A stretch of DNA of 64,000 nucleotides, from NCBI GenBank assembly GCA_965199095.1, contig CBDAQM010000004.1, positions 744,001-808,000 of the forward strand. The letters are read 5' to 3'. The notes under the pieces were generated by a model that was not told the origin of the DNA, ran no database searches, and saw only the letters and a list, made by a program, of their open reading frames with translations. Numbering within the stretch: the stretch's first letter is position 1; every line of letters starts with the position of its first letter. A program made the position numbers and the translations under genes. Below are positions 8,257-16,095 of the stretch, in pieces. The DNA is from LMUY01 sp965199095. GTDB lineage: Bacteria > Pseudomonadota > Alphaproteobacteria > Acetobacterales > Acetobacteraceae.

Positions 8257-8616
8257 GGTGCTGGTCTCCTCCAGACGGACCAGTGTACCAGACCTGCCCG
8301 GCCGCCTTCAGCATCTTGTGGGGTCCCGAACCTCTTATGTTTGCACCCCTTCGTCTCCGGAGGTGCAGGATTTGCAGATGCCCTTCAGGATGCCCGGACC
8401 AGCCCGGCTGACCCGTTCCCTGGCCGGTGCGGACACGGTGCGGCTACCCCGATACCCCCGGCAAAATACCGTAAACTCCGGGCACGGGCACCGTGGCCGC
8501 ACCGGAAATCCCGGCTCTCATAATGTGATTCACAGCTGCCAAATTGCGTTGCACACGCAATCTGCAAATCTTGCGTGCCCCTGTGATTTCATAGGCTTCC
8601 ACCCCCGGAGGTCGCC
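8257..8616. other. Divergent intergenic region, 360 bp
   Basis: It separates the minus-strand guanylate kinase gene from the plus-strand recombinase. I see no gene in it. The half next to the recombinase is AT-richer and contains two inverted repeats (8524-8534 and 8543-8561) and several TTGC words, so promoters and operators for one or both genes are expected here. Confidence 0.5.
8524..8561 (+). promoter_or_regulatory. Operator-like palindromes before second recombinase
   Basis: TGTGA-T-TCACA (8524-8534) is a perfect 5-bp inverted repeat. ATTGCGT-TGCAC-ACGCAAT (8543-8561) is a perfect 7-bp inverted repeat with a 5-base spacer, and a further half-site TTGCGT follows at 8571. The size fits a dimeric repressor. 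Which protein binds is unknown. Confidence 0.5.
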
Positions 8617-9639
8617 ATGGAATCCGCAGAAGCCATTCTCACCCGCGCCGCAGCATGCCTGTCCGCAGCCCGCTTCGGGACGTTGCAGCGCGCCACGGCC
8701 ATGGAGTACGGCCGCATCGCCGACAGGACGGAGGCGGCCAGGCAGGCCGCAGGATCCACGTGGACCGGCATTGATGGTTTGGGCGGCGCACCGGCCACCA
8801 GGTCGAGCCGACGGGCTGCATGGGCGCGGCGGACACACCGTGAGCTCGCGGCCGCCCTGGACGACCTCCGGTCGCGGAGGCAGCCGGTGGCGGACTGCCT
8901 GCAGAGGCTGGAGAGCTGGGTTCCGGAAGCGGAGGGCTGTCCGCCGTGCCCCGAGCATGTGCCGGTGCCGACGGGAGAACGGCGGCCGGTCAGGAACGGG
9001 TCGAAGCGGTGGCGGCTGGCGGAGCTCCCGGAAGACTGGCTGGAGCAGCTGTGGACGGTCGCCGTGGCACGTGGCTACCGGCACATCGACGCCCTCGCCG
9101 TGCTGCTGTGCACCGGCGCCAGGCCTGCAGAGGTCTGCCAAGGTCACGAGCCTGCCGTCGTGGTCGCGCCGGAACCGGGCTGGCTGCACGTGCAGCTTCA
9201 GGGCGCCAAAGTCACCGGCAATCGGGGCCAGCCGTATCGCAGCCTGCAGGTTGCAATGGTCGGTGGCGCTGCTGAACACCTGGCTAGCCTTGCGGCTGGC
9301 CAGGGCGGCCGGGTGCGCGTGCAGGCTTCCTGTTCACCGGCGGCGCTGAGCATGAGCTTGGCTGACCTGGGCGAGGCCGCGGGCATGCCGCACCGCATCA
9401 GCTGCTACGACGTCCGCCACCAGCGCGCTGCGGACGCCAGGACGGCCTTCGACGGTGACCCCGTGCGCCTGGCGGCATGGCTCGGCCACAGCGTCACGTC
9501 GACGGCGAGGCACTACGGCGACCGTGAACGGACTGCTGGATCCACCCGCGGGCCGTGCCCACTCGATGCCGTCGGCAGCCGAGAAGTTCGGAGCCGGACC
9601 AGGCCGCGGCACATCGAAGTCGTCCGTCCGAGGCTGTAG
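8617..9639 (+). CDS. Second tyrosine recombinase
   Basis: 340 aa, ATG with GGAGG 6 bases upstream. The C-terminal half has the tyrosine-recombinase residues: Arg169 in TGARPAEV, Arg267-His268 in YDVRHQ (the usual first His of His-x-x-Arg is Tyr264), His291 in WLGH and the likely nucleophile Tyr300 in ARHYGDR. The N-terminal 150 residues are helical and Arg-rich and would bind DNA. It is not similar in layout to the broken integrase, and lies 2 kb from it behind operator-like palindromes. Its DNA site is unknown. It could act in inversion, dimer resolution or excision. All catalytic positions but the variant His are kept. Confidence 0.8.
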   Translation: MESAEAILTRAAACLSAARFGTLQRATAMEYGRIADRTEAARQAAGSTWTGIDGLGGAPATRSSRRAAWARRTHRELAAALDDLRSRRQPVADCLQRLESWVPEAEGCPPCPEHVPVPTGERRPVRNGSKRWRLAELPEDWLEQLWTVAVARGYRHIDALAVLLCTGARPAEVCQGHEPAVVVAPEPGWLHVQLQGAKVTGNRGQPYRSLQVAMVGGAAEHLASLAAGQGGRVRVQASCSPAALSMSLADLGEAAGMPHRISCYDVRHQRAADARTAFDGDPVRLAAWLGHSVTSTARHYGDRERTAGSTRGPCPLDAVGSREVRSRTRPRHIEVVRPRL

Positions 9640-9839
9640 TGCCGCTGTCGGGAACCTCCCCCGACTATCGCCCCGGCTGTCACCGGTTGCTTTTCGGGCC
9701 CGTTACGGCTGCGCGGGAATTTCGCTGGGACGGGCCAAGCCCTGCTACCCCGCCGCCTTGAGACGATACAGTTGCGCGACTCTGCCTGCTACCCTGGTGG
9801 ACTGCCCGGCCTATCTCGCCCGGCATCCAGGAGGCAAGC

Positions 9840-10412
9840 ATGTCCAAGAAGAGCAGGTCCGTAGATCCGTCCGCTCCCAACGATGTCGCCCCGCGGTCGC
9901 GCTGGCAACGGGGTTCCGAGGCGGAGGAAGTCTACCTCATTCCCGGTGCGCCCATGCGCACGCAGAGGGTGCATGATGCCGTCCGGTCGCTGGAGAAAAC
10001 CGGGAAGTGTACCGGAGCGCATGTCGCGGCAGCAGCACGGTGGACGGCCGACTACGAGAAGGGCATGCGCAGCAGCGTCGTAGACCCGGCGACGGCGAGC
10101 ATCAGGGGGTCCAACGTTGGCCCGGAGCACCGGCTGGCCGCAGGCGTGGATTCGGGCACCCGGATCCGGGAAGCCCGGCGCGCTGTGGGCGAAGACGGGC
10201 ATCAGATACTGGTCGCCGTGTGCCACCACGGGTGCTCTCTGCGGGCGCTGGCGCAGGCTGCAGGGCGCAGCAATGGCCGCGGCGTGGAAGCCACCGGCGA
10301 CGAGCTCGTTGCCGTCCTCGATCTCCTGGCGACACATCAGCAGTATGCAGACCGCCACGGCTACCGCGGCATGACGACGGTCCAGCGGCCTGCCAAGCGG
10401 GTGGCAGCATGA
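9840..10412 (+). CDS. DUF6456-like putative DNA-binding protein
   Basis: 190 aa with a good ribosome site (CCAGGAGG). The central and C-terminal parts follow the pattern I associate with the alphaproteobacterial DUF6456 domain: a basic region with WTADYEKG, then GTRIREARRAVG, then ILVAVCHHGCSLRALAQAAG and a final helix DELVAVLDLLATHQQY. The last part reads like a helix-turn-helix. It begins 200 bp after the second recombinase. It may be a phage transcription regulator; family assignment is from memory of the pattern. Confidence 0.6.
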   Translation: MSKKSRSVDPSAPNDVAPRSRWQRGSEAEEVYLIPGAPMRTQRVHDAVRSLEKTGKCTGAHVAAAARWTADYEKGMRSSVVDPATASIRGSNVGPEHRLAAGVDSGTRIREARRAVGEDGHQILVAVCHHGCSLRALAQAAGRSNGRGVEATGDELVAVLDLLATHQQYADRHGYRGMTTVQRPAKRVAA

Positions 10413-10421
10413 GAGACCGGC

Positions 10422-10754
10422 ATGAACTACGGCGTCGCCAACCGGTCGTTCGCGCTCATCCACGAAGTTCCGGGACGCGTCACGCGCTGGTTCGGTGCCT
10501 CCGAAGGCGGCGATGAAAGCAACCACGTGACTGCCGCAATCGGGATGATCACGAAGCACTCGTCTGGAGCTATGGTGACAATCAAAGACGGTGCTATGGG
10601 AGGCAAGGCCGCATCGAACGGCAAGGGTTCGGGAAAGCGTAGGGAAACCCGTGCCACGAACATTGCAGGCCAACCAGAAGGAGGAATTACGTCTACAGCT
10701 CCGGCGGACGTTGACTCGAAAACGAAGGATCAAGACACCACAGGGAAGGTCTAG
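10422..10754 (+). CDS. Hypothetical protein
   Basis: 110 aa, starting 9 bp after the DUF6456-like gene. The sequence is low in hydrophobic residues, and its C-terminal half is polar and Gly/Lys/Thr-rich (GKAASNGKGSGKRRET), so probably disordered. The ribosome site is weak. Codon use is less GC-biased at third positions than neighbours, so this may not be a real gene. No family is recognised. Confidence 0.35.
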   Translation: MNYGVANRSFALIHEVPGRVTRWFGASEGGDESNHVTAAIGMITKHSSGAMVTIKDGAMGGKAASNGKGSGKRRETRATNIAGQPEGGITSTAPADVDSKTKDQDTTGKV

Positions 10755-10813
10755 ATAGCGGCTCCGGTCCCAAGCTCAGTTTAGTTCAACCGAGCCCGAG
10801 CCGGAGCGGCTAT
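10755..10813. terminator. Imperfect hairpin between convergent genes
   Basis: ATAGCGGCTCCGG (10755-10767) can pair with CCGGAGCGGCTAT (10801-10813) with one mismatch and a 33-base loop. It sits where the 9.8-kb plus operon meets the 11-kb minus operon. No U-run is present, so it is only a candidate. Confidence 0.3.
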
Positions 10814-11137
10814 TCCAAAGGATGCCGCTATCTTGTCGAAGGCATTCTCGTATATGAGACGTATCTTGGTCTTCGGCTTCCCAAAGTTCTGTCCCTCATT
10901 CTGGAACAGGCTGCCTGAGGCGCTCATGAGCGGGCTGTTTGCATGACTTGCCAGTAGAGCGTCGACCTGTGCCTTCCGCCCGTGCGCGTCAGCTCGAGCA
11001 ATCGCAAGTTCCATTTTTAGCTCGACTATTCGGGCATCACGCTGCTTTACTGCGGCTTCCAGAATATCAGCTGCGCGCTCAGCACCCTCAGCACGGTACC
11101 TGTTACCCATGGCAATGCCGAAAGAAAGACCGTCCAT
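10781..11137 (-). CDS. Coiled-coil hypothetical protein
   Basis: 118 aa with an excellent ribosome site (AGGAGG). The middle (AERAADILEAAVKQRDARIVELKMELAIARAD region) is a likely coiled coil; the C-terminus is basic (KPKTKIRLIYENAFDKIAA). It starts 9 bp downstream of the degraded XRE gene on the same strand, so the two form one operon. No family is recognised. Confidence 0.6.
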   Translation of the reverse strand: MDGLSFGIAMGNRYRAEGAERAADILEAAVKQRDARIVELKMELAIARADAHGRKAQVDALLASHANSPLMSASGSLFQNEGQNFGKPKTKIRLIYENAFDKIAASFGIAAPARARLN

Positions 11138-11146
11138 AACCGCCTC

Positions 11147-11531
11147 CTAGCTCCCGTTGGCACCTTGGGCGCCGACATCCCGTATACACACCTCGGAGTC
11201 TCCGATCCGGACGATGATGTCCAGCTCGCCCCCAAGGGCCTCCACAAACCGCGCAGGGTAGAGACCCGTGGATCCCCGCGCTGCTCGAGCCGGGCATCCG
11301 ATGCCTAGCCAATCCCAAGGACCTCGGCAAGCGCCACCTGGCTCAGCTTAGCTGGGTATTGAACTCCGCCAGGGTCATAGCCGGGCCGACATGCTCCAGG
11401 GCTGCCGCAACCCGAAGGGCCAGGGCCGTCTGCCGGATCCCAGCGGCCAGCTTCTGCATGCGAGCCTGGCGGGCTGCCCGGTCCACCTGACTGATGGGTT
11501 TGGAAGACCGGGTGGCGATGCGGTTGGTCAT
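11147..11531 (-). pseudogene. Degraded XRE/HigA-like regulator
   Basis: The first part (MTNRIATRSSKPISQVDRAA onward) is open for 62 codons from ATG 11531 to TGA at 11343. Joining frames then gives the XRE-type pattern: SQVALAEVLGIG, stop (TAG, one base from CAG), ASDARLEQRGDPRVSTLR, then in another frame FVEALGGELDIIVRIGD and a stop at 11147. This matches the core of HigA/XRE antitoxin-like regulators (LAxxLGIxQxxVSRLExRGDxxVSTLRRFVEALGG). Two frameshifts and one nonsense change are needed, so it is dead or only its first part is made. No toxin gene is evident next to it. The repeat copy at 11532-11578 abuts its start. Confidence 0.65.
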
Positions 11532-11578
11532 GTGAGACTCCGGTGACAGTCGAGGCGTCCGTATACCAGGGGATGGAT
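11532..11578 (+). repeat. Prophage repeat, copy A (inverted partner of B)
   Basis: 47 bp identical, in inverted orientation, to 11810-11856. It contains the core TGACAGTCGAGGCGTCC followed by GTATACCAGG. The G-rich tract after it also resembles that after copy B. It lies between the XRE start codon and the primase stop. Confidence 0.9.
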
Positions 11579-11605
11579 ATGGTGTGTGTGGGGGGGGGGC
11601 AGACG

Positions 11606-14101
11606 TCAGAAAGGGACTTCGTCGTTCCAGTCCCCCGTGAACGGCATTAGAACCTGGGGTGCAGCTACCGCCACGGGCGGCTTGCTTGAGACCCTCTTCT
11701 GCGGCTTGCCGTTCGCCGCGGCAAGCCTGCGGAACCAGGTAGCCCGCGAGCAGCCTGCTGCCTGGGCACCCGGCCAAGCCTGCGTCTGCCCTCCTCCCCC
11801 CACCGACGGATCCATCCCCTGGTATACGGACGCCTCGACTGTCACCGGAGTCTCACGCACGGCCAGCACGGCCTTCATGAACACGGCATACGTGGGGTGC
11901 TGCTCGGCCAGGGCCAGCACTTCACTGACGGCATAGACCTTCTCCCCGGCGTCGTGTTCGTGAGACCACGCCAGGTAGCCCGGCATGCTAGTCAGGATCC
12001 ACCGCAGCACACCGGGTATGTCCCCATCCTCGGCCCAGGCGTCGTGCAGACCTGCGACTATCAGGGCAGCATCCCGCATACCTGCACTGTGGTAGGCCTG
12101 CGCGCGGGTCTGCAGGCGCGGCAGGAACAGGTCCGGACCGAACTCCTCAAGCGTTGCGGAAATCGCAGACAGCGGACCGGCCGCGAGCTGGTGCAGGGCA
12201 TCGGCATATCCTTCGGCCTGCCGCATAACCCGCAGATAAGCGAGCACGTCCTGCAGTCCCCGCTCGGTCAGCCGGGCCGTCGCCGGTTCTGTGGCCGTCA
12301 CAATTGCTTGCTGACGGGCGGCCCGCTTACGACGACGCCAGGTAGCTTCTGACACCCCGTCGGCTTCCCAAGGCTTCCTGGCGGCTTCCGACGACGTCGC
12401 ACGCAGTTCGCGGCGTTCCTCTTCGGTGAGCTTGCCAGCGTCCCGGCGTTTGACTTCCTTGCGGGCCGCGTCAGTCCGCAGGGCACGAAGGCGCAGTCCG
12501 ACCATCTCATCGTGTGTAGGCTGCATCAGGGCCATGACGCGCTCGAGCCATGGGTCCTCCCGCAGGCCCGAACCATCACGGCCAAACTGCTCCTCTGATT
12601 CGGCAGCCGCCGCCTTGCGCAGGATCCCCGCAGCTTGCTTCGTGGCATCCCACTCCGTCGCCATCCACTCAGGACTGGTCAGGTGATTGCCGTAGGTGGC
12701 GATGGCCCGGGGCAGCTCCCACACCGGCACAAGGTGTGACAGCAGCCCGCTCACGACCAGCATCGTCCGGCGGCGCATGCCCTCCGGGATGCCGTAGCGC
12801 CACTCCGGCAGCCGTGTCCGGCGGTCGTCTGTGAGCGTGACGATATCGGCCAGCTTCCCGATGCGGGACTGGTGCAGCACGCGGTGCTGCGGTCCTTCAC
12901 TACGTGCACGCTGCCGCAGCCGCACACCGGGGACGGGGTCAGCTGCCGGTGTTGCCGGACGTGGCCGGGGTGCAGGAGCGCGCTCCCTTGTAGCGTCCCG
13001 CAGGAGCCGGTCGTGGGCACGGCGGTCCGCGGCAGCCTGCTTCTCCTCTTTCGTGGCGAGCTTGCGCGCGGCCTTGACCACGGCGGGCAGCTGCGGGAGC
13101 TGCTCGTCGAGGACGCCAACGAGGACCTCGGGCGTGCCGGACGACAGACCGCTGCGCACGGGCAACGGATCCTGCAGGCCCGTTTCGAACGACGCGCAGA
13201 CGAAAATCGCCTGATTGAAAGTTGCGGTGGCCGGATCCACGCCTGCGCCTGACAGTGGCTCCAGACCACGGGCCTCTAGCTGGAGGCGAACGTAGTGCGA
13301 CAGGCGCTGCAGCAGCAGGCGACGCTCTCCTTCGTCGAGCCCGGTGTCCAGCCAGAACCTAAGATGCGCGCCCAGGCGTGCTGGAGGCTGGTCGGCAGGC
13401 AGCGGCAGGCCTTCGGGTCCAAACACGCACGTGCTCGAGGACATCTGCCAGCTGACTGCGGCATACCGCAGCTCGTCTGGAAGCAGACTGCGCAGGAAGT
13501 CGATGATTGCCTGGCGGGAAGCCGCATCCTTGCGTGGGTCCAGTCCGCCCGGGTTCGAAACTTTGTCCACGTCGAGGACAAGCCACCAGCGGCGTGCATC
13601 GACTAGTCCGCGCGGCTTCCGCTGGCCTGCGGCCGTGACGGTGGCGTGCTTGCTGCGCGGTGCCGCCGCGGGACTGGCGTTGCCGTCCAGGTCACCGCAG
13701 ACGACGTATCCAGGTTCGCCATCGCTGTCGACGCAAGTCCGGACGCGTTCGAAAGCTTCGTGCAGGCTGTCGATGTCGTGCACGGCATAGAACCAGGAGC
13801 GGAACCAGCCACTCAAATTGTAGGGCACCTTGGCCTTGCGGCCGTCTGCGTCGACAGCGAACCGCTTGCCGGGAAACCGCTCTGGAACCCGGATGCCGCC
13901 GCGTGCGCGGGGTGGGTGCTGCGCCAGCAGGAAGTCGAACTCCACTCTGTCGACGTCGCCAAGTGTGTGCCCTGTCAGCGCGGGAAGTTTGCGGCCAACC
14001 TGGCGGCGGGGTGCGGGCGTGGGTTCGACGTAGCTGTCGGTATCATAGTCGTCCGCGGTCAGCTCGTCGGAATCGTTGACGCTTGCGTCGGTGTCGCGCA
14101 T
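11606..14101 (-). CDS. Large primase-like replication protein
   Basis: 831 aa from ATG 14101 (GGAGAAG upstream); the frame is open another 98 codons but divergent upstream sequence argues for this start. The N-terminal half has features reminiscent of archaeo-eukaryotic primases: acidic motif WWLVLDVDKV, then SWQMSSS, then a His-containing strand GAHLRFWLD and FNQAIFVCA. No Walker ATPase motif is visible. The C-terminal half is Arg/Ala-rich and holds two helix-turn-helix-like words, VSEATWRRRKR and CSRATWFRRL. It ends ...GDWNDEVPF. It is the best candidate for the phage replication initiator. The copy B repeat is inside the C-terminal coding part (VEASVYQGMD). Confidence 0.55.
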   Translation of the reverse strand: MRDTDASVNDSDELTADDYDTDSYVEPTPAPRRQVGRKLPALTGHTLGDVDRVEFDFLLAQHPPRARGGIRVPERFPGKRFAVDADGRKAKVPYNLSGWFRSWFYAVHDIDSLHEAFERVRTCVDSDGEPGYVVCGDLDGNASPAAAPRSKHATVTAAGQRKPRGLVDARRWWLVLDVDKVSNPGGLDPRKDAASRQAIIDFLRSLLPDELRYAAVSWQMSSSTCVFGPEGLPLPADQPPARLGAHLRFWLDTGLDEGERRLLLQRLSHYVRLQLEARGLEPLSGAGVDPATATFNQAIFVCASFETGLQDPLPVRSGLSSGTPEVLVGVLDEQLPQLPAVVKAARKLATKEEKQAAADRRAHDRLLRDATRERAPAPRPRPATPAADPVPGVRLRQRARSEGPQHRVLHQSRIGKLADIVTLTDDRRTRLPEWRYGIPEGMRRRTMLVVSGLLSHLVPVWELPRAIATYGNHLTSPEWMATEWDATKQAAGILRKAAAAESEEQFGRDGSGLREDPWLERVMALMQPTHDEMVGLRLRALRTDAARKEVKRRDAGKLTEEERRELRATSSEAARKPWEADGVSEATWRRRKRAARQQAIVTATEPATARLTERGLQDVLAYLRVMRQAEGYADALHQLAAGPLSAISATLEEFGPDLFLPRLQTRAQAYHSAGMRDAALIVAGLHDAWAEDGDIPGVLRWILTSMPGYLAWSHEHDAGEKVYAVSEVLALAEQHPTYAVFMKAVLAVRETPVTVEASVYQGMDPSVGGGGQTQAWPGAQAAGCSRATWFRRLAAANGKPQKRVSSKPPVAVAAPQVLMPFTGDWNDEVPF
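11810..11856 (-). repeat. Prophage repeat, copy B (inside primase gene)
   Basis: Perfect 47-bp inverted copy of 11532-11578, read here as the primase residues RETPVTVEASVYQGMD. The spacer between the copies is 231 bp. Confidence 0.9.
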
Positions 14102-14242
14102 GCTGGGCTTCTCCACAGGAACCCCGGCGAGCCGTTGACGCGGCGTTGACCCGGGGTTTTCTGTGTCCAGAGTGCGCACGTGCAATCGCAGAAAACAAGC
14201 ATTCTGCCAGGTGGACACCAAAACTGTCAGGCTAGTCTCACC

Positions 14243-14590
14243 ATGCCAAATGCAAACGCTGAAGACGTGAACGACCGGGCGAAGTTGCTGATGCATCGCT
14301 TCGTGGCCCGGGCGATTCTGCGGGATCCTTCCGTGGTGGACCGGGCGCGACAGGTAGTCGACGGCTGGCGCGGCGGACCACTCGAATACGACCATGCCGC
14401 GGAGTGGCAGCAGCTGCTCAGCCTGCCCGTCGCCGACCTAGCCAGGACCCTGGTACGCCGCGGCGAGGTGATGGACAGGCTCCGCAGCAGTTCGCCGTTC
14501 CGCGGCCTGGTAGACGGCCTCAACGACGCTGAATTCAGGTTGCGGCTTTGGCGGAAGGCCCGCCTGGGTCTGCAGGCCGCAACGCGGTAA
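14243..14590 (+). CDS. Small helical protein, possibly regulator
   Basis: 115 aa starting MPNANAEDVNDRAK; the start lacks a strong ribosome site. It is helical and charged (DRAKLLMHRFVARAILRDPS, RARQVVDGW, LPVADLARTLVRRGEVMDRLRSSSPF). I associate this arrangement with small alphaproteobacterial proteins annotated as antitoxin-like, but cannot name a family. No partner toxin is visible: the downstream gene is convergent and the upstream primase is divergent. It may regulate the shared 14.1-14.24 kb promoter region. Confidence 0.55.
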   Translation: MPNANAEDVNDRAKLLMHRFVARAILRDPSVVDRARQVVDGWRGGPLEYDHAAEWQQLLSLPVADLARTLVRRGEVMDRLRSSSPFRGLVDGLNDAEFRLRLWRKARLGLQAATR

Positions 14591-14603
14591 ACCCGGTCTG
14601 CAG

Positions 14604-15446
14604 CTATGTCAGCCAGTGATGAACCGTCCCGCCCAGGACCATGGCCGCAGATCCCGCGATGACCGCCCAGCTCCCGGCGTGGATCCAGCGGTCCTGCCTG
14701 GCCTGCTTCGCCGCCTGCCGGTCTGCGGCAGCCTGGGACTGGGCTGCAGGGGACAGGCGGCTGCTGGCGACCCACCGACGTGCTGCGGCCCGGCGGCCGA
14801 TGGTGCCGTCGAAGGCTGCGGCGAAGACCTTCTCATGTGCAGGCAGGGTCCACCGATGGACGGCGTCCAGTAGCCTGCCGACGCCGCCGGTGCGGGGCTC
14901 CACGCCAGTTTCATGCCGGTGCATCGACCAATGCTCGAAAGCCCGCGCCCGTCGTTCCTGATGATTGTTGTAGTAGTCGCCCTGCCACTCGCCGCCCGCA
15001 CGGATGGCGGCGTCAACGGCCTCGCGTTCGGCTCGAGTCAGGTAGCGTTCCAGGACGTGCCAGGCTTCGTGGTATGCCGTGACCACGGCCTGACGTTCGC
15101 CCAGTGACGTCCGCAGCAGCACGACGTCGGGCACGAGCAGCGCCAGTCCTGACCACCTCCTGTCTGGGCTTTCGCAGGCGAAAAATGCGGGTGCGCAATA
15201 CCATGTGCAATGCGGCACAATCCGGGACGCTAGTTCGGCCACGAGCACCTGCGTCGACGGCCAGTGCCGGTCTTCGTCGCCGTCGACCGCACACGGGATC
15301 TCGATGCCCGGCGCATGCCGCAGCTCCGCAAGCTCAAGCGACGTGCCCTCGATTTTCCGCTCAGTCCACCGGCCTGCGGCCAGGCGCCAGCAGCTTGCGG
15401 GCCGGTCTTCCATCCGCCCGGAAACAGGGTTGTAGTGAAAGCTCAT
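14604..15446 (-). CDS. HExxH metallopeptidase-like protein with C-terminal membrane anchor
   Basis: 280 aa, ATG 15446. Motif AYHEAWHVLERYL (about residues 124-136) is a zincin HExxH; a possible third ligand is Glu in ARAFEHW some 40 residues later. The last 25 residues form one hydrophobic segment (WAVIAGSAAMVLGGTVHHW) that would anchor the catalytic part at the cytoplasmic face. The N-terminal 60 residues carry Trp/Arg-rich repeats. ImmA-type peptidases, which use HExxH to cleave phage repressors, are one analogy, but the membrane anchor is unusual. It overlaps nothing and is convergent with the 14243 gene. Confidence 0.6.
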   Translation of the reverse strand: MSFHYNPVSGRMEDRPASCWRLAAGRWTERKIEGTSLELAELRHAPGIEIPCAVDGDEDRHWPSTQVLVAELASRIVPHCTWYCAPAFFACESPDRRWSGLALLVPDVVLLRTSLGERQAVVTAYHEAWHVLERYLTRAEREAVDAAIRAGGEWQGDYYNNHQERRARAFEHWSMHRHETGVEPRTGGVGRLLDAVHRWTLPAHEKVFAAAFDGTIGRRAAARRWVASSRLSPAAQSQAAADRQAAKQARQDRWIHAGSWAVIAGSAAMVLGGTVHHWLT

Positions 15447-15534
15447 GACAGGTTCTCCTCGCCGGAGCCGCCCTCGACATGCCGGGCGGCTGTGGTGAGG
15501 AGGCGGGCTGTGTCGGTGCCCGCCTCCGGTGCGC

Positions 15535-15927
15535 TCAGTGATATGTCGGCTGGCTCAGCATGAGCTCGATGGCGACGATGCGGAGCATGGTTGCGGCACG
15601 CTGCTCGCCGTAGCAGCCGCGCAGGGTCCGCTTGGCCTCGTTCCATGCTGCGCAGGCTGCGGGATCCATCAGCGCCGCGGTCAGGAAGCCAAGGCGGCTG
15701 GCGACCGCCTCCAGGGCTGCCCCGCGCTTGCCGGTGCGCGCAGTCCGGGCGGACCGAAGAACCTCCGTGGCAGCAGCGTGCAGGGCGTCGTAGCAGTCGT
15801 CAGACCAGCAGTCGTCGTATTCCCAGCAGCTCGAGACAGCGATGCCGACGTCACGGGCCGTCAGGCTGCTGATGTCGTAGCTGAGGCCGTGGAACACGGT
15901 GTCGGTGGTGGTGTGCATGTCGGTCAT
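15535..15927 (-). CDS. Hypothetical helical protein
   Basis: 130 aa, ATG 15927 with GGAGAGAG. It contains an acidic Cys/Trp-rich stretch (SSCWEYDDCWSDDCYDALH) and helical C-terminal half (GAALEAVASRLGFLTAALMD, QRAATMLRIVAIELML). No family is recognised. It is the first gene after the duplicated leader (15925-15995) and probably precedes the HExxH gene in one transcript. Confidence 0.55.
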   Translation of the reverse strand: MTDMHTTTDTVFHGLSYDISSLTARDVGIAVSSCWEYDDCWSDDCYDALHAAATEVLRSARTARTGKRGAALEAVASRLGFLTAALMDPAACAAWNEAKRTLRGCYGEQRAATMLRIVAIELMLSQPTYH

Positions 15928-15995
15928 TTGCTCTCTCCAGAGCGGGCTTGTTTGCCCGTGTGTTCAGGATGACCCTGCACACCTGTTGAAAGCAA
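15925..15995 (-). promoter_or_regulatory. Duplicated leader/promoter, copy 1
   Basis: On the minus strand: TTGCTT (15995-15990), a 17-bp spacer, TCATCC (15972-15967), then GAACACA, a small hairpin CGGGC-AAACAA-GCCCG, and GGAGAGAGCAAATG. The 22-bp core (15959-15980) and the ribosome site are identical to copy 2 at 16998-17067. Shared promoter or operator function is inferred; the -10 word is poor. Confidence 0.55.
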
Positions 15996-16038
15996 GGAAC
16001 TCGTGCAAACTAAGTTGTTGACGGCCCGCCGGACATGG

Positions 16039-16072
16039 AAAGGGCCGCCCCCGACAGTTAGGGCGGCCCTTT
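16039..16072. terminator. Bidirectional rho-independent terminator
   Basis: AAAGGGCCGCCC (16039-16050) pairs with GGGCGGCCCTTT (16061-16072) over a 10-base loop. The A-run and T-run let it work both ways. It ends the 17.0-16.1 kb minus transcript before the copy 1 promoter. Confidence 0.8.
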
Positions 16073-16095
16073 ATGTTGACGCGGCATTCTCACAG

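Noticed and set aside
8081..9349. 422-aa plus open frame across the guanylate kinase end and second recombinase
   Set aside because: It overlaps two better genes in other frames and has no domain or ribosome site.
9640..9839. Promoter before the DUF6456-like gene
   Set aside because: A tgcctgctaccctgg block resembles one before 35916, but neither has a convincing -35, so it was not called.
11590..11600. Run of G residues after repeat copy A
   Set aside because: Considered as a G-quadruplex; it is a single homopolymer run, and homologous to the G-rich part after copy B, so treated as part of the repeat.
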